A stretch of 64,000 bases of DNA from Lysobacter helvus (GTDB lineage: Bacteria; Pseudomonadota; Gammaproteobacteria; Xanthomonadales; Xanthomonadaceae): positions 434,001 to 498,000 of the forward strand of contig NZ_AP024546.1 of NCBI RefSeq assembly GCF_018406645.1. Reading direction: 5' to 3'. The position numbers and the translations under genes were made by a program. This document shows, piece by piece, positions 9,161 to 17,369 of this stretch. Under the pieces are notes generated by a model. The model ran no database searches, was not told the origin of the DNA, and saw only the letters and a program-made list of their open reading frames with translations. Positions within the stretch are counted from its first letter, which is position 1. Each line of letters starts with the position of its first letter.

Positions 9161-10018
9161 ATGAAAACCCCCGCCGGCCTGCAAGCCCTGCTCGACGATG
9201 GCGTGATCCACGCCGTCGTCCGCCAGCTCAAGAGCGGCAAGGAAGCGTCTGTGTATGTCGTGCGCAGCGACGACGAATTGCGCTGCGCCAAGGTCTACAA
9301 GGACATGGCCCAGCGCAGTTTCCAGGCGCGCTCGCAGTACCAGGAAGGCCGCAAGGTGCGCGGCAGCCGCCAGGCGCGCGCGATGGGCAAGGCCAGCAAG
9401 TACGGCAAGAAGGCGCTGGAAGAAGCGTGGAAGAACACCGAGGTCGATGCGCTCTACCAGCTGAGCGCCGCCGGCGTGCGCGTGCCGAAGCCCTACGGCT
9501 ATTTCAACGGCGTGCTGGTGATGGAGCTGGTGACCGACAGCGAAGGCCACAGTGCGCCGCGCCTCGGCGAAGTGGAACTCGATGCGGAGACCGCGCGCGA
9601 ATACTTCGTCTTCCTGGTGCGCCAGGTCGTGCGCATGCTGTGCGTGGGCATGATCCACGGCGACCTGTCCGAGTACAACGTGTTGGTCGATGCGCACGGT
9701 CCGGTGATCATCGACTTGCCGCAGGCGGTGAGCGCGGCCGGCAACAACCATGCACGCGCGATGCTGCTGCGCGACGTCAACAAGCTGCGCTCCGCCCTCG
9801 CCTTCTTCGCGCCGGAGCTCGACATGCTGCATTTCGGCGAAGAGATGTGGGCGTTGTTCGAGGCCGGTGAACTGCAACCGGATTCGGAGCTCACGGGGAA
9901 GTTCGATTTCGCGACGCACGAGGCCGACGTCGATGCCGTGCTGGATTCCATCGAGGATGCGCGGCAGGAAGCGCTGATCCGGCAGCAGGGGCGGGAAGAA
10001 GCGGAGAACGCGGACTGA
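9161..10018 (+). CDS. RIO1-type serine protein kinase (PA4780 family)
   Basis: 285-aa RIO-family atypical protein kinase. The nucleotide loop is SGKEASVYVV near residue 25, the catalytic loop is IHGDLSEYNVL, and the metal-binding segment IIDLPQAV replaces DFG, all typical of RIO1-like enzymes. Bacterial members of this kind occur as single genes; their substrates are poorly known, with ribosome-associated roles suspected by analogy with archaeal and eukaryotic RIO1. Start chosen at MKTPAGLQ, the family's usual beginning; a GTG 24 bases upstream is unlikely. Converges with the small membrane protein that follows. Confidence 0.88.
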   Translation: MKTPAGLQALLDDGVIHAVVRQLKSGKEASVYVVRSDDELRCAKVYKDMAQRSFQARSQYQEGRKVRGSRQARAMGKASKYGKKALEEAWKNTEVDALYQLSAAGVRVPKPYGYFNGVLVMELVTDSEGHSAPRLGEVELDAETAREYFVFLVRQVVRMLCVGMIHGDLSEYNVLVDAHGPVIIDLPQAVSAAGNNHARAMLLRDVNKLRSALAFFAPELDMLHFGEEMWALFEAGELQPDSELTGKFDFATHEADVDAVLDSIEDARQEALIRQQGREEAENAD

Positions 10019-10025
10019 GCGATCG

Positions 10026-10250
10026 TCAGCGCGTCTTCAAGAATCGCCAGCAAACGCCGAGCGACACGAGCCACACCGCGAACTGCCACCAGCCGCCATC
10101 CCAGATCGTCTCGGCGGTGGGCGCGTCGGCAACGAACAAAGCCACGATCCCGGCCGCGAGCAGGACGGCGAAGGTCATCGCCCAGGAAGCGAACAGCACC
10201 TTGAAGACGCGGAGGGCGATCGTGATCAGCGGCGTGCGCTTGCGCTCCAT
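10026..10250 (-). CDS. small two-helix membrane protein
   Basis: 74 aa with two predicted membrane helices: 'FASWAMTFAVLLAAGIVALFV' (about 20-40) and 'WWQFAVWLVSLGVCWRFL' near the C-terminus, and a positively charged start (MERKR). Unknown function. It is the last gene of a minus-strand series (hutF, App1-type phosphatase, dioxygenase, this gene) and sits 29 bases after the dioxygenase stop codon, so co-transcription is possible. Confidence 0.6.
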   Translation of the reverse strand: MERKRTPLITIALRVFKVLFASWAMTFAVLLAAGIVALFVADAPTAETIWDGGWWQFAVWLVSLGVCWRFLKTR

Positions 10251-10279
10251 GGCGGCAACCCTTGTCCGGACGCCAAGCC

Positions 10280-10936
10280 CTAAGACAGCACGATGTCCCA
10301 ATCGAAGCGCAGGTCGTCGTCCTCCTCGCCCAACGCATGCGCAACGGCGGCCTCCTTGCTCGCACCGAGCGCATTGAAGATCGCGTCCTTCGCGTTGCCT
10401 GCCTCGCCGGGGAAATACATCTGCGTGACGAGGTGCTTGTGCTTGTCGTCGACGTCGAAGTGGATGTGCGGCGGACGCACGGCGACGGGATTCACCGGGT
10501 TGATCGGATAGGCGCCCGGCTTGATGGTGGTGAAGCGATAGCGGCCATGGTCGTCGCTCACCAGGCGCGCGTAGCCTTGGAAGTTCGGGTCCAGCGGTGC
10601 GGGGTTGACGTCGCGCGGATGGTCGTAGCGCCCCGCGGCATTGGCTTGCCACAGTTCGAGCACTGCGCCCTTGATGGGTTTGCCGTCGCGATCGAGCACG
10701 CGGCCGGACACCACGATCACCTGCCCGCGCGCCCGGCCCGCGGCGCCCTTCACGTGTGTGAGGTCGGCATCGGATTCCGATGGCAGCTGCACGGGGAAGA
10801 ACGGACCGCGCGTCTGCGCGGGCGTGGCGGTGAGTGCCGCGAGCGCGGACTGCCACGGGGCGACGAGGGCCAGCGCGCCCAGGCCGGCGGCGCGCTGGAG
10901 GAGTGCGCGGCGCGCGATGGCGTCGGGGGTGGGCAT
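10280..10936 (-). CDS. intradiol ring-cleavage dioxygenase-like protein, exported
   Basis: 218 aa of the protocatechuate 3,4-dioxygenase beta/intradiol dioxygenase fold. The non-haem Fe(III) ligands are visible: a tyrosine in NAAGRYDHP, another in FQGYARLVSDDHGRY, and both histidines in RPPHIHFDV. The N-terminus (ARRALLQRAAGLGALALVAP) is a twin-arginine-like signal, so it probably acts in the periplasm, unlike catabolic dioxygenases of beta-ketoadipate operons; no such operon is present. Substrate unknown. It lies 71 bases downstream of the App1-type phosphatase in the same direction. Confidence 0.82.
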   Translation of the reverse strand: MPTPDAIARRALLQRAAGLGALALVAPWQSALAALTATPAQTRGPFFPVQLPSESDADLTHVKGAAGRARGQVIVVSGRVLDRDGKPIKGAVLELWQANAAGRYDHPRDVNPAPLDPNFQGYARLVSDDHGRYRFTTIKPGAYPINPVNPVAVRPPHIHFDVDDKHKHLVTQMYFPGEAGNAKDAIFNALGASKEAAVAHALGEEDDDLRFDWDIVLS

Positions 10937-11007
10937 CGGAGGTCTCCCGCAGTGGGCTGCAAGGGAAGCAACGCTGCGGGCCCGGGCGAGCGGCCGTGGC
11001 GTGCGCG

Positions 11008-12213
11008 CTATTTCGCCTTCGCCTGATCGACGGTCTCGTCGACCGCGGCTGCGTTGACTGTCGGCCGCGCGGCATCCTTGCGCACTTCCGCGACGATGCC
11101 GGGGATCGCCGCCGGATCGATCAAGCCCAGCGTCGCTGCATGCTCGGCGATCGCCACGCTGTCGGACACGCGCAGCATCGGGACCTTCGTGCCGGCGACT
11201 TTCCCGATCCAGGCGTCCACGCCGGTGTCGAGCAGGCTGTCGCGATCCGGATCCACGTCGCGGATGTAGATCGCCGCGATGCGCTCTTCGCCGAACTCCT
11301 GCGCGGCGGCCGCATACAACTCGGCGTCCTGCTGGCCGGAATCGCCCAGCAGCACCCAGCGCAGGTGCGGCATGCGATCGAACAGCGTCCGCGCACGCTC
11401 GAGCTTGTGCGCATGCCCCGGCGTCTTGAGGAACTTGCCGACATCGGTGCCGAGGTCGCGCAGGAACATCGGGCCCGGCGGGATCGCGTTGAGCGCGAGG
11501 AAATCCTCCAGCAGGTCGTACAGGTTCCAGGGCGAACTGGAGACATAGAAGATCGGATTGCGTCCCGCGTTGTCGACGCCCGCCTGCAGCGCGGCGTACA
11601 GCTTCGCCACGCCGAGCAACGGCTTGCGCGTGCGGGCGTTGCCGAGGAACACGAGCTGCGCGGCGGTCTTCCAGTCGGTGATGCTGCTTTGCAGGATCGT
11701 GTCGTCGATATCCGACAGGATGCCGATGCGCGCGGAGGGCAACACCTGCAGCACCGGCTGCGGGGTTTCGAGCGTGCCATCGGCCAGCGTGATGCGCGCC
11801 TCTGCCCACAACGCGTCGACCGGCGGCGTGCGCGGCACCAGCGTCGCCGCGTAATAGCCTTCGTGGTCGGTATGGAACTCGGCGCTCGCATCCTGGAATT
11901 GCGCGCGCATCGCGACGTTCGGCACTTCGTCGGTATCGAAGCGGCGATACGTGTTGGCGAGGTTGTCCCACCAGTCGTCGTGTTCGCCGGGGCCGCCGAG
12001 CGGCGGGCGCGCGAGCACGCGGCCCAGCAGTTCGACGCCATGCGCATCGGCGAACGTGCGATACGCGGCGATGTGTTGCGGCTGGTGCCGGTTGAAGCGC
12101 GTGTTGTATTTGTTGAACGCGGCATCGACGAGGTCGTCGCCGCGGATCACGCCCTGGGCGAGGTGTTGCGCGAGGCGCGCACGCCAGCCCGGCTTCGGCG
12201 CGGGATCGCTCAA
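11008..12213 (-). CDS. App1-like phosphatase domain protein (DUF2183)
   Basis: 401 aa. The C-terminal half carries the DUF2183/App1 phosphatidate-phosphatase-like HAD core: [11 protein letters not shown] (the DxDxT motif), '[19 protein letters not shown]', '[23 protein letters not shown]', and [13 protein letters not shown]. The N-terminal 150 residues are a beta-rich domain often found with it. No signal peptide. The only reasonable start is a TTG at 12213 (encoding [10 protein letters not shown]) that overlaps the hutF stop in ATGGCTTGAGC, suggesting translational coupling. In yeast, App1 dephosphorylates phosphatidate; the bacterial role is not known. The last 20 residues are low-complexity. 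Confidence 0.85.
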   Translation of the reverse strand: MSDPAPKPGWRARLAQHLAQGVIRGDDLVDAAFNKYNTRFNRHQPQHIAAYRTFADAHGVELLGRVLARPPLGGPGEHDDWWDNLANTYRRFDTDEVPNVAMRAQFQDASAEFHTDHEGYYAATLVPRTPPVDALWAEARITLADGTLETPQPVLQVLPSARIGILSDIDDTILQSSITDWKTAAQLVFLGNARTRKPLLGVAKLYAALQAGVDNAGRNPIFYVSSSPWNLYDLLEDFLALNAIPPGPMFLRDLGTDVGKFLKTPGHAHKLERARTLFDRMPHLRWVLLGDSGQQDAELYAAAAQEFGEERIAAIYIRDVDPDRDSLLDTGVDAWIGKVAGTKVPMLRVSDSVAIAEHAATLGLIDPAAIPGIVAEVRKDAARPTVNAAAVDETVDQAKAK

Positions 12214-13553
12214 GCCATCAGCGCCTGCATCGCGGCGCGGAATCCGGTGGCGATGCGTTCGGCGTCGCGATGGCGACCATCGCTGACGACCTGCGCGCCC
12301 GCGACATGCACCTCGCGCACCAGCGGGCGGTTGCCGCTGAAGATCCAGCGATCGACGGTGTCCGCAACGGTGGCGCCGGTGAGTTGCGGCGCGTCGCGAT
12401 CGAGCACCAGCCAGTCCGCGCCCGCGCCTGCGTAGAAACAGCCGATCGCCTGGCCGGTCGCGGGTTCCGCGCTCGCGCACACGTCGTGCAGCAGCGATTC
12501 GCCGACGCTGTCCGACGCCGTGCCCACCGCGATGTTGCGATGGTGCGAGATCAGTCGCTGGCCATATTCGGCCCAGCGCAGTTCTTCGACCGGCGAAACG
12601 GAGATGTGCGAATCCGATCCGATGCCCCAGCTGCCGCCCGCTTCCAGGAACGCGCGCAGCGGGAACAGGCCGTCGCCGAGGTTCGCTTCCGTCGTCGGGC
12701 ACAACGCAACGGTGGCGCCGGTGGCCGCGAGCGCGCGCACTTCCTTCGCGTCGAGGTGCGTGGCGTGCACGAGCGTCCAGCCACGGCCGACATCGGCGTT
12801 GGCGAGCAACCATTCGACCGGGCGTGCGCCGCGCAACGCGAGGCAGTCCTGCACTTCGCCCACTTGCTCGGCGATGTGGATGTGGATCGGTGTGTCCGAC
12901 GGCAACGCAGCGAGCACGGTGCGCATCGCTTCGTGCGGCACGGCGCGCAGGCTGTGCAGCGCGATGCCGGTGCGCACGCTGTCGTCGTCGTCCGCGCGCA
13001 GCGTTTCGAACAGGCGCAGGAACGCATCGACGTCGTGCCCGAAGCGCCGCTGGCGCTCGGCGAGCGCCCGGCCGTCGAAACCGCCGGTCATGTAGAGCAC
13101 GGGCAGCAGCGTGAGCCGGATGCCGGTGTCGCGCGCGGCGCGGACCAGCGCGCGCGACATCGCGGCGGGATCGGCGTACGGGCGGCCGTCAGGCGCGTGG
13201 TGCAGGTAGTGGAATTCGCAGACGGTGGTGTAGCCGGACTCGAGCATCTCGACGTAGAGCTGCGAGGCCACGGCATGCAGCGTGTCGGGGTCGAAGCGCG
13301 CGGCGAAGCGGTACATCGTGTCGCGCCAGGTCCAGAACGAGTCTTCCGGGTTGGTGCGGCGCTCGGCCATGCCGGCCATCGCGCGCTGGAAGGCGTGCGA
13401 GTGCAGGTTGGCGATGCCGGGCAGGACGATCCCCGCGCTTTCGCTGGGCTGGGCCGCCATGCGTTCGACGATGCGGCCGTCGGCATGGGTGAAACCGGCG
13501 TCGGTGCGCCAGCCGCCGGGGGTCCAGAGGCGTTCCGCGTCGAGGGTCTGCAT
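12210..13553 (-). CDS. hutF: N-formimidoyl-L-glutamate deiminase
   Basis: 447-aa amidohydrolase of the HutF type (EC 3.5.3.13), which turns N-formimidoyl-L-glutamate into N-formyl-L-glutamate and ammonia. The metal site is shown by [18 protein letters not shown], the later IHIHIAEQ histidine pair, LVHATHLD and [12 protein letters not shown]. Its presence implies the five-step histidine route through HutG rather than direct HutG formimidase. Divergent from hutI, 66 bp apart. Start ATG 13553 is preferred over ATG 13562 because a CAGAAT -10-like box ends 7 bases before it, which would give a leaderless message. Confidence 0.93.
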   Translation of the reverse strand: MQTLDAERLWTPGGWRTDAGFTHADGRIVERMAAQPSESAGIVLPGIANLHSHAFQRAMAGMAERRTNPEDSFWTWRDTMYRFAARFDPDTLHAVASQLYVEMLESGYTTVCEFHYLHHAPDGRPYADPAAMSRALVRAARDTGIRLTLLPVLYMTGGFDGRALAERQRRFGHDVDAFLRLFETLRADDDDSVRTGIALHSLRAVPHEAMRTVLAALPSDTPIHIHIAEQVGEVQDCLALRGARPVEWLLANADVGRGWTLVHATHLDAKEVRALAATGATVALCPTTEANLGDGLFPLRAFLEAGGSWGIGSDSHISVSPVEELRWAEYGQRLISHHRNIAVGTASDSVGESLLHDVCASAEPATGQAIGCFYAGAGADWLVLDRDAPQLTGATVADTVDRWIFSGNRPLVREVHVAGAQVVSDGRHRDAERIATGFRAAMQALMA

Positions 13554-13605
13554 GCCCGGCATTCTGCCCCGCCGCGACGGGCAATGCGAACGACGGCTGG
13601 GGCCC

Positions 13606-13611
13606 TACAAT
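13606..13611 (+). promoter_or_regulatory. candidate -10 box of hutI (leaderless start)
   Basis: TACAAT ends 8 bases before the hutI ATG, so transcription would start at or next to the start codon. No Shine-Dalgarno is present in this stretch. Confidence 0.45.
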
Positions 13612-13619
13612 CGCGAACG

Positions 13620-14849
13620 ATGACCGACCTCCGCGACGCTCCCTTCGATGGCCTGCTGCTCGGCGCGCACCTGGCGACGCTGGACGGCGCGCAGGCGTAT
13701 GGCGCGGTGGAAGACGGTGCGCTGGCCTGGCGTGATGGGCGCATTGCGTTCGTCGGTCCGCGCAGTGCGTTGCCGGCGGATGCCGTGGGCAGCGCGCGCG
13801 AGGTGATCGAAGCCGATGGGTGGGTCACGCCGGCGCTCGTCGATTGCCATACGCACCTGGTGTTCGCGGGCGATCGTGCGCGCGAGTTCGAACTGCGGTT
13901 GCAGGGCGCCACGTACGAGGAGATCGCGCGGGCTGGTGGCGGCATCCTGTCCACGGTGCGTGCGACGCGGGCGGCGGATGACGATGCGTTGTTCGCGGCC
14001 TCGCTGCCGCGCGCGCAGGCCTTGCTGCGCGATGGCGTGGCGACGGTGGAAATCAAGTCGGGCTACGGGCTCGACTTCGAGACCGAGCGCCGGATGTTGC
14101 GCGTGGCGCGACGCATCGGTGAAACGCTCGGCATCACGGTGCGCACCACGTATCTCGCCGCGCATGCGTTGCCGCCGGAATTCAAGGACGACGCGGACGG
14201 TTACGTCGATGCGTTGGTCGAATGGATGCCACGACTGCATGCGGAAGCCCTGGTCGACGCGGTCGATGCGTTCTGCGAAGGCATCGGGTTTTCGCCCGCG
14301 CAGGTGCGGCGCGTGTTCGAGGCGGCGCGCGCGCTCGGCGTGCCGGTGAAACTGCACGCCGATCAGCTGAGCGACCTGGGCGGCGCGGCGCTCGCGGCGG
14401 AATTCGGCGGCCTGTCCGCGGACCACGTCGAACACACGAACGACGCCGGCGTGCGCGCGATGGCCGCGCACGGCACGGTCGCGGTGTTGCTGCCGGGCGC
14501 CTTCCACGTGCTGCGCGATACCAGGCTGCCGCCGATCGAGGCCTTCCGCGCGCACGGCGTGCCGATGGCCGTGGCGACCGATTGCAATCCCGGCACCTCG
14601 CCGTTGTTGTCGCTGCGCCAGGCGATGCAGCTGGCCTGCACGCATTTCCGCCTCACGCCGGAAGAAGCCCTGCGCGGCGCCACCGTGCATGCGGCACGTG
14701 CGCTCGGCCTGCCCGATCGCGGCGTGCTGCGCGTCGGTGCGCGCGCCGACTTCGTGCGCTGGCGCGTCCAACATCCCGCCGAGCTGTGCTATTGGCTCGG
14801 CGGACACCTCGCGGAGGCCGTGCATGTCGCCGGCCGCCGGATTCCCTGA
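13620..14849 (+). CDS. hutI: imidazolonepropionase
   Basis: 409 aa, normal length for HutI (EC 3.5.2.7), which opens 4-imidazolone-5-propionate to N-formimidoyl-L-glutamate, the substrate of the divergent hutF product. Amidohydrolase metal ligands: [13 protein letters not shown] near residue 75, [19 protein letters not shown] and [11 protein letters not shown]. Also typical is [15 protein letters not shown]. Cytoplasmic Zn or Fe enzyme. The frame is open far upstream, but the ATG at 13620 matches the usual N-terminus. A dipeptidase gene follows after 17 bases. Confidence 0.97.
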   Translation: MTDLRDAPFDGLLLGAHLATLDGAQAYGAVEDGALAWRDGRIAFVGPRSALPADAVGSAREVIEADGWVTPALVDCHTHLVFAGDRAREFELRLQGATYEEIARAGGGILSTVRATRAADDDALFAASLPRAQALLRDGVATVEIKSGYGLDFETERRMLRVARRIGETLGITVRTTYLAAHALPPEFKDDADGYVDALVEWMPRLHAEALVDAVDAFCEGIGFSPAQVRRVFEAARALGVPVKLHADQLSDLGGAALAAEFGGLSADHVEHTNDAGVRAMAAHGTVAVLLPGAFHVLRDTRLPPIEAFRAHGVPMAVATDCNPGTSPLLSLRQAMQLACTHFRLTPEEALRGATVHAARALGLPDRGVLRVGARADFVRWRVQHPAELCYWLGGHLAEAVHVAGRRIP

Positions 14850-14866
14850 TCCCAAGGAGCCCAAGC

Positions 14867-16036
14867 ATGCGTCGTTCCGCCCTCGCCCTCCTCCCGCTGC
14901 TCGTCGCCGGCGTCGTGCACGCGCAGGACGCCGCGCACAAGCTCGCGGACGACGCGATCATCGTCGACACGCACATCGACGCCCCCGAACGCCTCGTCTC
15001 GCACTGGGACGACCTGGGCCTGTCGGCGCCGACGAAGGAGTTCGACTATCCGCGCGCGCGGGCCGGCGGCCTGGATGTCGCCTTCATGTCGATCTACACC
15101 TCGCCGGAGGAAGACGTCGCGGGCACGGCGTGGCAGGTCGCGAACACGCAGATCGACCACGTCGAGGCGATGGTGCAGCGGCATCCGGACAAGTTCGCGA
15201 TCGTGACGTCGCCCAAGGACGTCGAACGCCTGCGCCAGGGCGGCCACGTGCTGCTCGCGCTGGGCATGGAGAACGGCGCGCCGATCGGCGACGACCTGAA
15301 GAAGCTGGCGGAATTCCAGGCGCGCGGCGTCCGCTACATCACGCTCGCGCACGGCGAGGACAACCGCATCGCCGACTCCTCGTACGTCGACACGGCGAAG
15401 TGGCACGGCCTGAGCCCCTTCGGCGAACAGGTGGTCAAGGAAATGAACCGCCTCGGCATCATGGTCGACGTCTCGCACGTCTCCGACGATACGGTGCGCG
15501 ACGTGCTCGCGCTGACCGACGTGCCGGTGATCGCGTCGCATTCGGGCCTGCGCCACTTCACGCCGGCGTTCGAGCGCAATTTGTCCGACGACCTCGCAAA
15601 GGCCATCGCGAAGGAAGGCGGCGTGGTGCAGCTGACGTTCGGTACGGTGTTCCTCGACGCCAAGCTGGGCGCGGCCACCATGGAACGCCGCCGCCACGTG
15701 TCGCAGATGAAGCTGGCCGGCAAATCGCAGGCGGAGATCGATGCGTACGCCAAGCAATGGGGCGTCGAGAACCCCACGCCCGTGGTGCACGTGGACCGCG
15801 TGCTCGACATCATCGATTACGCGGTGAAGCTGGTCGGCATCGACCACGTGGGCATCGGGTCGGATTTCGACGGCGTGGATGGCGAGCTGCCGGAAGAACT
15901 GAAGTCGGTGGCGGACTATCCCGTGATCGTCGCCGGGCTGCAGAAGCGCGGCTACAAGGACGCGGACATCCGCAAGATCCTCGGCGGGAACCTGCTGCGT
16001 GTGTGGGCCGCGGTGGAGGCGGCCGGCAAGCCCTGA
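14867..16036 (+). CDS. membrane dipeptidase (M19 family), exported
   Basis: 389-aa renal-dipeptidase-like zinc enzyme. Signal peptide about residues 1-19 (MRRSALALLPLLVAGVVHAQ). Zinc ligands: DTHIDAPER (HxD), a bridging Glu in ALGMENGAPIG, MVDVSHVSDDT, and IASHSGLRHF; the C-terminal GIGSDFDGVD is also family-typical. It should hydrolyse dipeptides in the periplasm. Good ribosome site AAGGAG 7 bases before the ATG. It follows hutI by 17 bases and may share its transcript, ending at the bidirectional terminator downstream. Feeding peptide-derived histidine to Hut is a guess only. Confidence 0.92.
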   Translation: MRRSALALLPLLVAGVVHAQDAAHKLADDAIIVDTHIDAPERLVSHWDDLGLSAPTKEFDYPRARAGGLDVAFMSIYTSPEEDVAGTAWQVANTQIDHVEAMVQRHPDKFAIVTSPKDVERLRQGGHVLLALGMENGAPIGDDLKKLAEFQARGVRYITLAHGEDNRIADSSYVDTAKWHGLSPFGEQVVKEMNRLGIMVDVSHVSDDTVRDVLALTDVPVIASHSGLRHFTPAFERNLSDDLAKAIAKEGGVVQLTFGTVFLDAKLGAATMERRRHVSQMKLAGKSQAEIDAYAKQWGVENPTPVVHVDRVLDIIDYAVKLVGIDHVGIGSDFDGVDGELPEELKSVADYPVIVAGLQKRGYKDADIRKILGGNLLRVWAAVEAAGKP

Positions 16037-16051
16037 TTTCCCCGGTGCAAC

Positions 16052-16082
16052 AAAAAAGCCCCGCGATGCGGGGCTTTTTTTT
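16052..16082. terminator. bidirectional rho-independent terminator
   Basis: Perfect 7-bp GC stem (GCCCCGC 16058-16064, GCGGGGC 16068-16074) with a 3-base loop, flanked by six A on the left and eight T on the right. It serves the dipeptidase gene from the left and the bTHX gene from the right. Confidence 0.9.
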
Positions 16083-16100
16083 CGAACGTCGCGGAAGGGA

Positions 16101-16295
16101 TTACTCCTTCGCGCCGGCCTTCTTCGCCACGACCTTCTTCGCCGGGGCCTTGGCCACGGTGGTCTTGGTGGCGGTCTTCTTCACCACCGGCGCCGTCGTC
16201 GTGCCGGCAGCCTTGGCCGCGACGTGCGAACGCGCGTTGCCGTAGCTGGCGTTGTAGCGCTTGCCCTTGGCGGTCTTGCGGTCGCCCTTGCCCAT
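16101..16295 (-). CDS. small ribosomal protein bTHX with Lys/Ala-rich tail
   Basis: 64 aa, pI very high. The first 29 residues (MGKGDRKTAKGKRYNASYGN...) match the bTHX/Thx family, a small peptide bound at the head of the 30S subunit in Thermus. Residues 30-64 form a Lys-Ala-Thr-Val tail (KKTATKTTVAKAPAKK) like those of bacterial histone H1-like proteins, much longer than the classical 26-residue Thx. The tail may contact rRNA or other nucleic acid. Ribosome site AGGAG 9 bases upstream of the ATG. Own terminator shared with the dipeptidase gene. Confidence 0.8.
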   Translation of the reverse strand: MGKGDRKTAKGKRYNASYGNARSHVAAKAAGTTTAPVVKKTATKTTVAKAPAKKVVAKKAGAKE

Positions 16296-16392
16296 GTGCG
16301 TTGCTCCTGGTGCTGTATTCGTGATGGATATCTGCGCGCTGGCCGCGCGCGAGGGCGCAAAGCCTAGCAGATCGACGCGGTGCGCAGGCGGA

Positions 16393-16800
16393 TCAGTGCG
16401 CGCAGCTGGCGTCGTGGATGTGCACCAGCCGCAGGTTGGCCAGGTGCGCCAGCCCCACGAGCGTGCCGCCGCAGGTCATCACCAGCGCATGCGCGACCAG
16501 GTGCTCGTGCAGCGGCGGGTAGAGGATGGCGCTCCACAGGATCGTGAGGCCCGCAGCCAGCAGGCCGAGTGCGCGCACGGCGCCGTGCTTGCGATAGCCC
16601 CAGTAGACGCTCGCAAAGCCCAGCAACGTAGCGAATGCCACGAAGCCGCGCTCGAACCCTTCGCCCAGCCAGTTGCCGATGCCCAACGCCGGCAGCAGCG
16701 CGATGGCCAGCGGCAGCAACGCGCAATGCACCGCGCACGCCAGCGAACCGGCGGCGCCGAAGCGATCGAGCAGGCGATGGGAGCGGGCGGCAGGGGACAT
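16393..16800 (-). CDS. MerC-domain membrane protein, probably zinc-regulated
   Basis: 135-aa inner-membrane protein with four hydrophobic segments and the MerC hallmark CAVHCALLPLAIALL near residue 25. The family is named after the mercury carrier, but no merR, merA, merT or merP is here. Instead it follows zur on the same strand, 68 bases after its stop, with a Zur-like operator 25 to 42 bases before its ATG. A role in zinc uptake or zinc homeostasis is therefore more likely than mercury transport; this is inference from context. The C-terminus carries possible metal ligands (HIHDASCAH). Confidence 0.82.
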   Translation of the reverse strand: MSPAARSHRLLDRFGAAGSLACAVHCALLPLAIALLPALGIGNWLGEGFERGFVAFATLLGFASVYWGYRKHGAVRALGLLAAGLTILWSAILYPPLHEHLVAHALVMTCGGTLVGLAHLANLRLVHIHDASCAH

Positions 16801-16824
16801 CGGGGGGCGGGCGGCGGCGGAAGT

Positions 16825-16842
16825 GGAACTTTATAACATTCC
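16825..16842. promoter_or_regulatory. candidate Zur operator upstream of merC
   Basis: GGAACTTTATAACATTCC is an imperfect 18-bp palindrome (14 of 18 positions symmetric). Read on the minus strand, AATGTTATAA equals one half of the known proteobacterial Zur box (AAATGTTATAATATAACATTT type). It is a rare AT-rich island in very GC-rich sequence, and sits directly between zur and merC. Confidence 0.65.
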
Positions 16843-16868
16843 GCGTCGAAATCCCGTCACGACCCCGT

Positions 16869-17360
16869 TCAGCTGGATTCGAGGGCCCGGCAGGCCTGGC
16901 AGACCCCATGGACTTCCAGGGTCTGCGCCTGGGGGGCGAAGCCCAGCGCCCGGGCGGAGGCGTCCAGCGCGGACACGATGCTGTCGTCCTCCAGCTCCGT
17001 CGCCGAATGGCACGCATCGCAGATCAGGAACGGCACGGCGTGCGCTTCGCCGCCGGGATGGTGGCAGCCCACGTAGGCGTTGATCGACGAGAGTTTGTGG
17101 ATGAAGCCGTGCTCGAGGAGGAAGTCGAGGGCGCGATACACCGTGGGCGGCGCGGTCGCGTCGTGCGTGGCCTTCATCCGGTCGAGCAGTTCGTAGGCCT
17201 TCACCGGGCGGCCCGCATCGGCGATCAGGCGCAGCGCGTTGGCGCGGATCGGCGTCAGGCGCAGGCCACGCGCTTCGCACGCGCGCTCCACCTCGTGCAC
17301 GAACGCATCGGCGTCGTGGACGTGGTGGTGCGGATCGGTGCAGGGAGCGTGGTGGCCCAT
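16869..17360 (-). CDS. zur: Fur-family zinc uptake regulator Zur
   Basis: 163-aa Fur-superfamily repressor. A histidine-rich start (GHHAPCTDPHHHVHDADAF) precedes the winged-helix DNA-binding domain (RLTPIRANALRLIADAGRPVKAYELLDRM, 'PTVYRALDFLLEHGFIHKL'). The dimerisation and metal domain has CDACHSATEL and the C-terminal CQAC pair, the structural-zinc arrangement, plus HHPGGEAHAVPF for the sensory site. The lack of strong Fur-type iron ligands and the neighbouring Zur box favour Zur over Fur. It starts 9 bases after the gltX stop, so it is probably the distal gene of a gltX-zur transcript. Confidence 0.88.
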   Translation of the reverse strand: MGHHAPCTDPHHHVHDADAFVHEVERACEARGLRLTPIRANALRLIADAGRPVKAYELLDRMKATHDATAPPTVYRALDFLLEHGFIHKLSSINAYVGCHHPGGEAHAVPFLICDACHSATELEDDSIVSALDASARALGFAPQAQTLEVHGVCQACRALESS

Positions 17361-17369
17361 GGGTTCGAT

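Noticed and set aside
16393-16800. Mercury resistance operon
   Set aside because: Only a MerC-family membrane protein is present; there is no merR, merT, merP or merA, and the context is zinc regulation.
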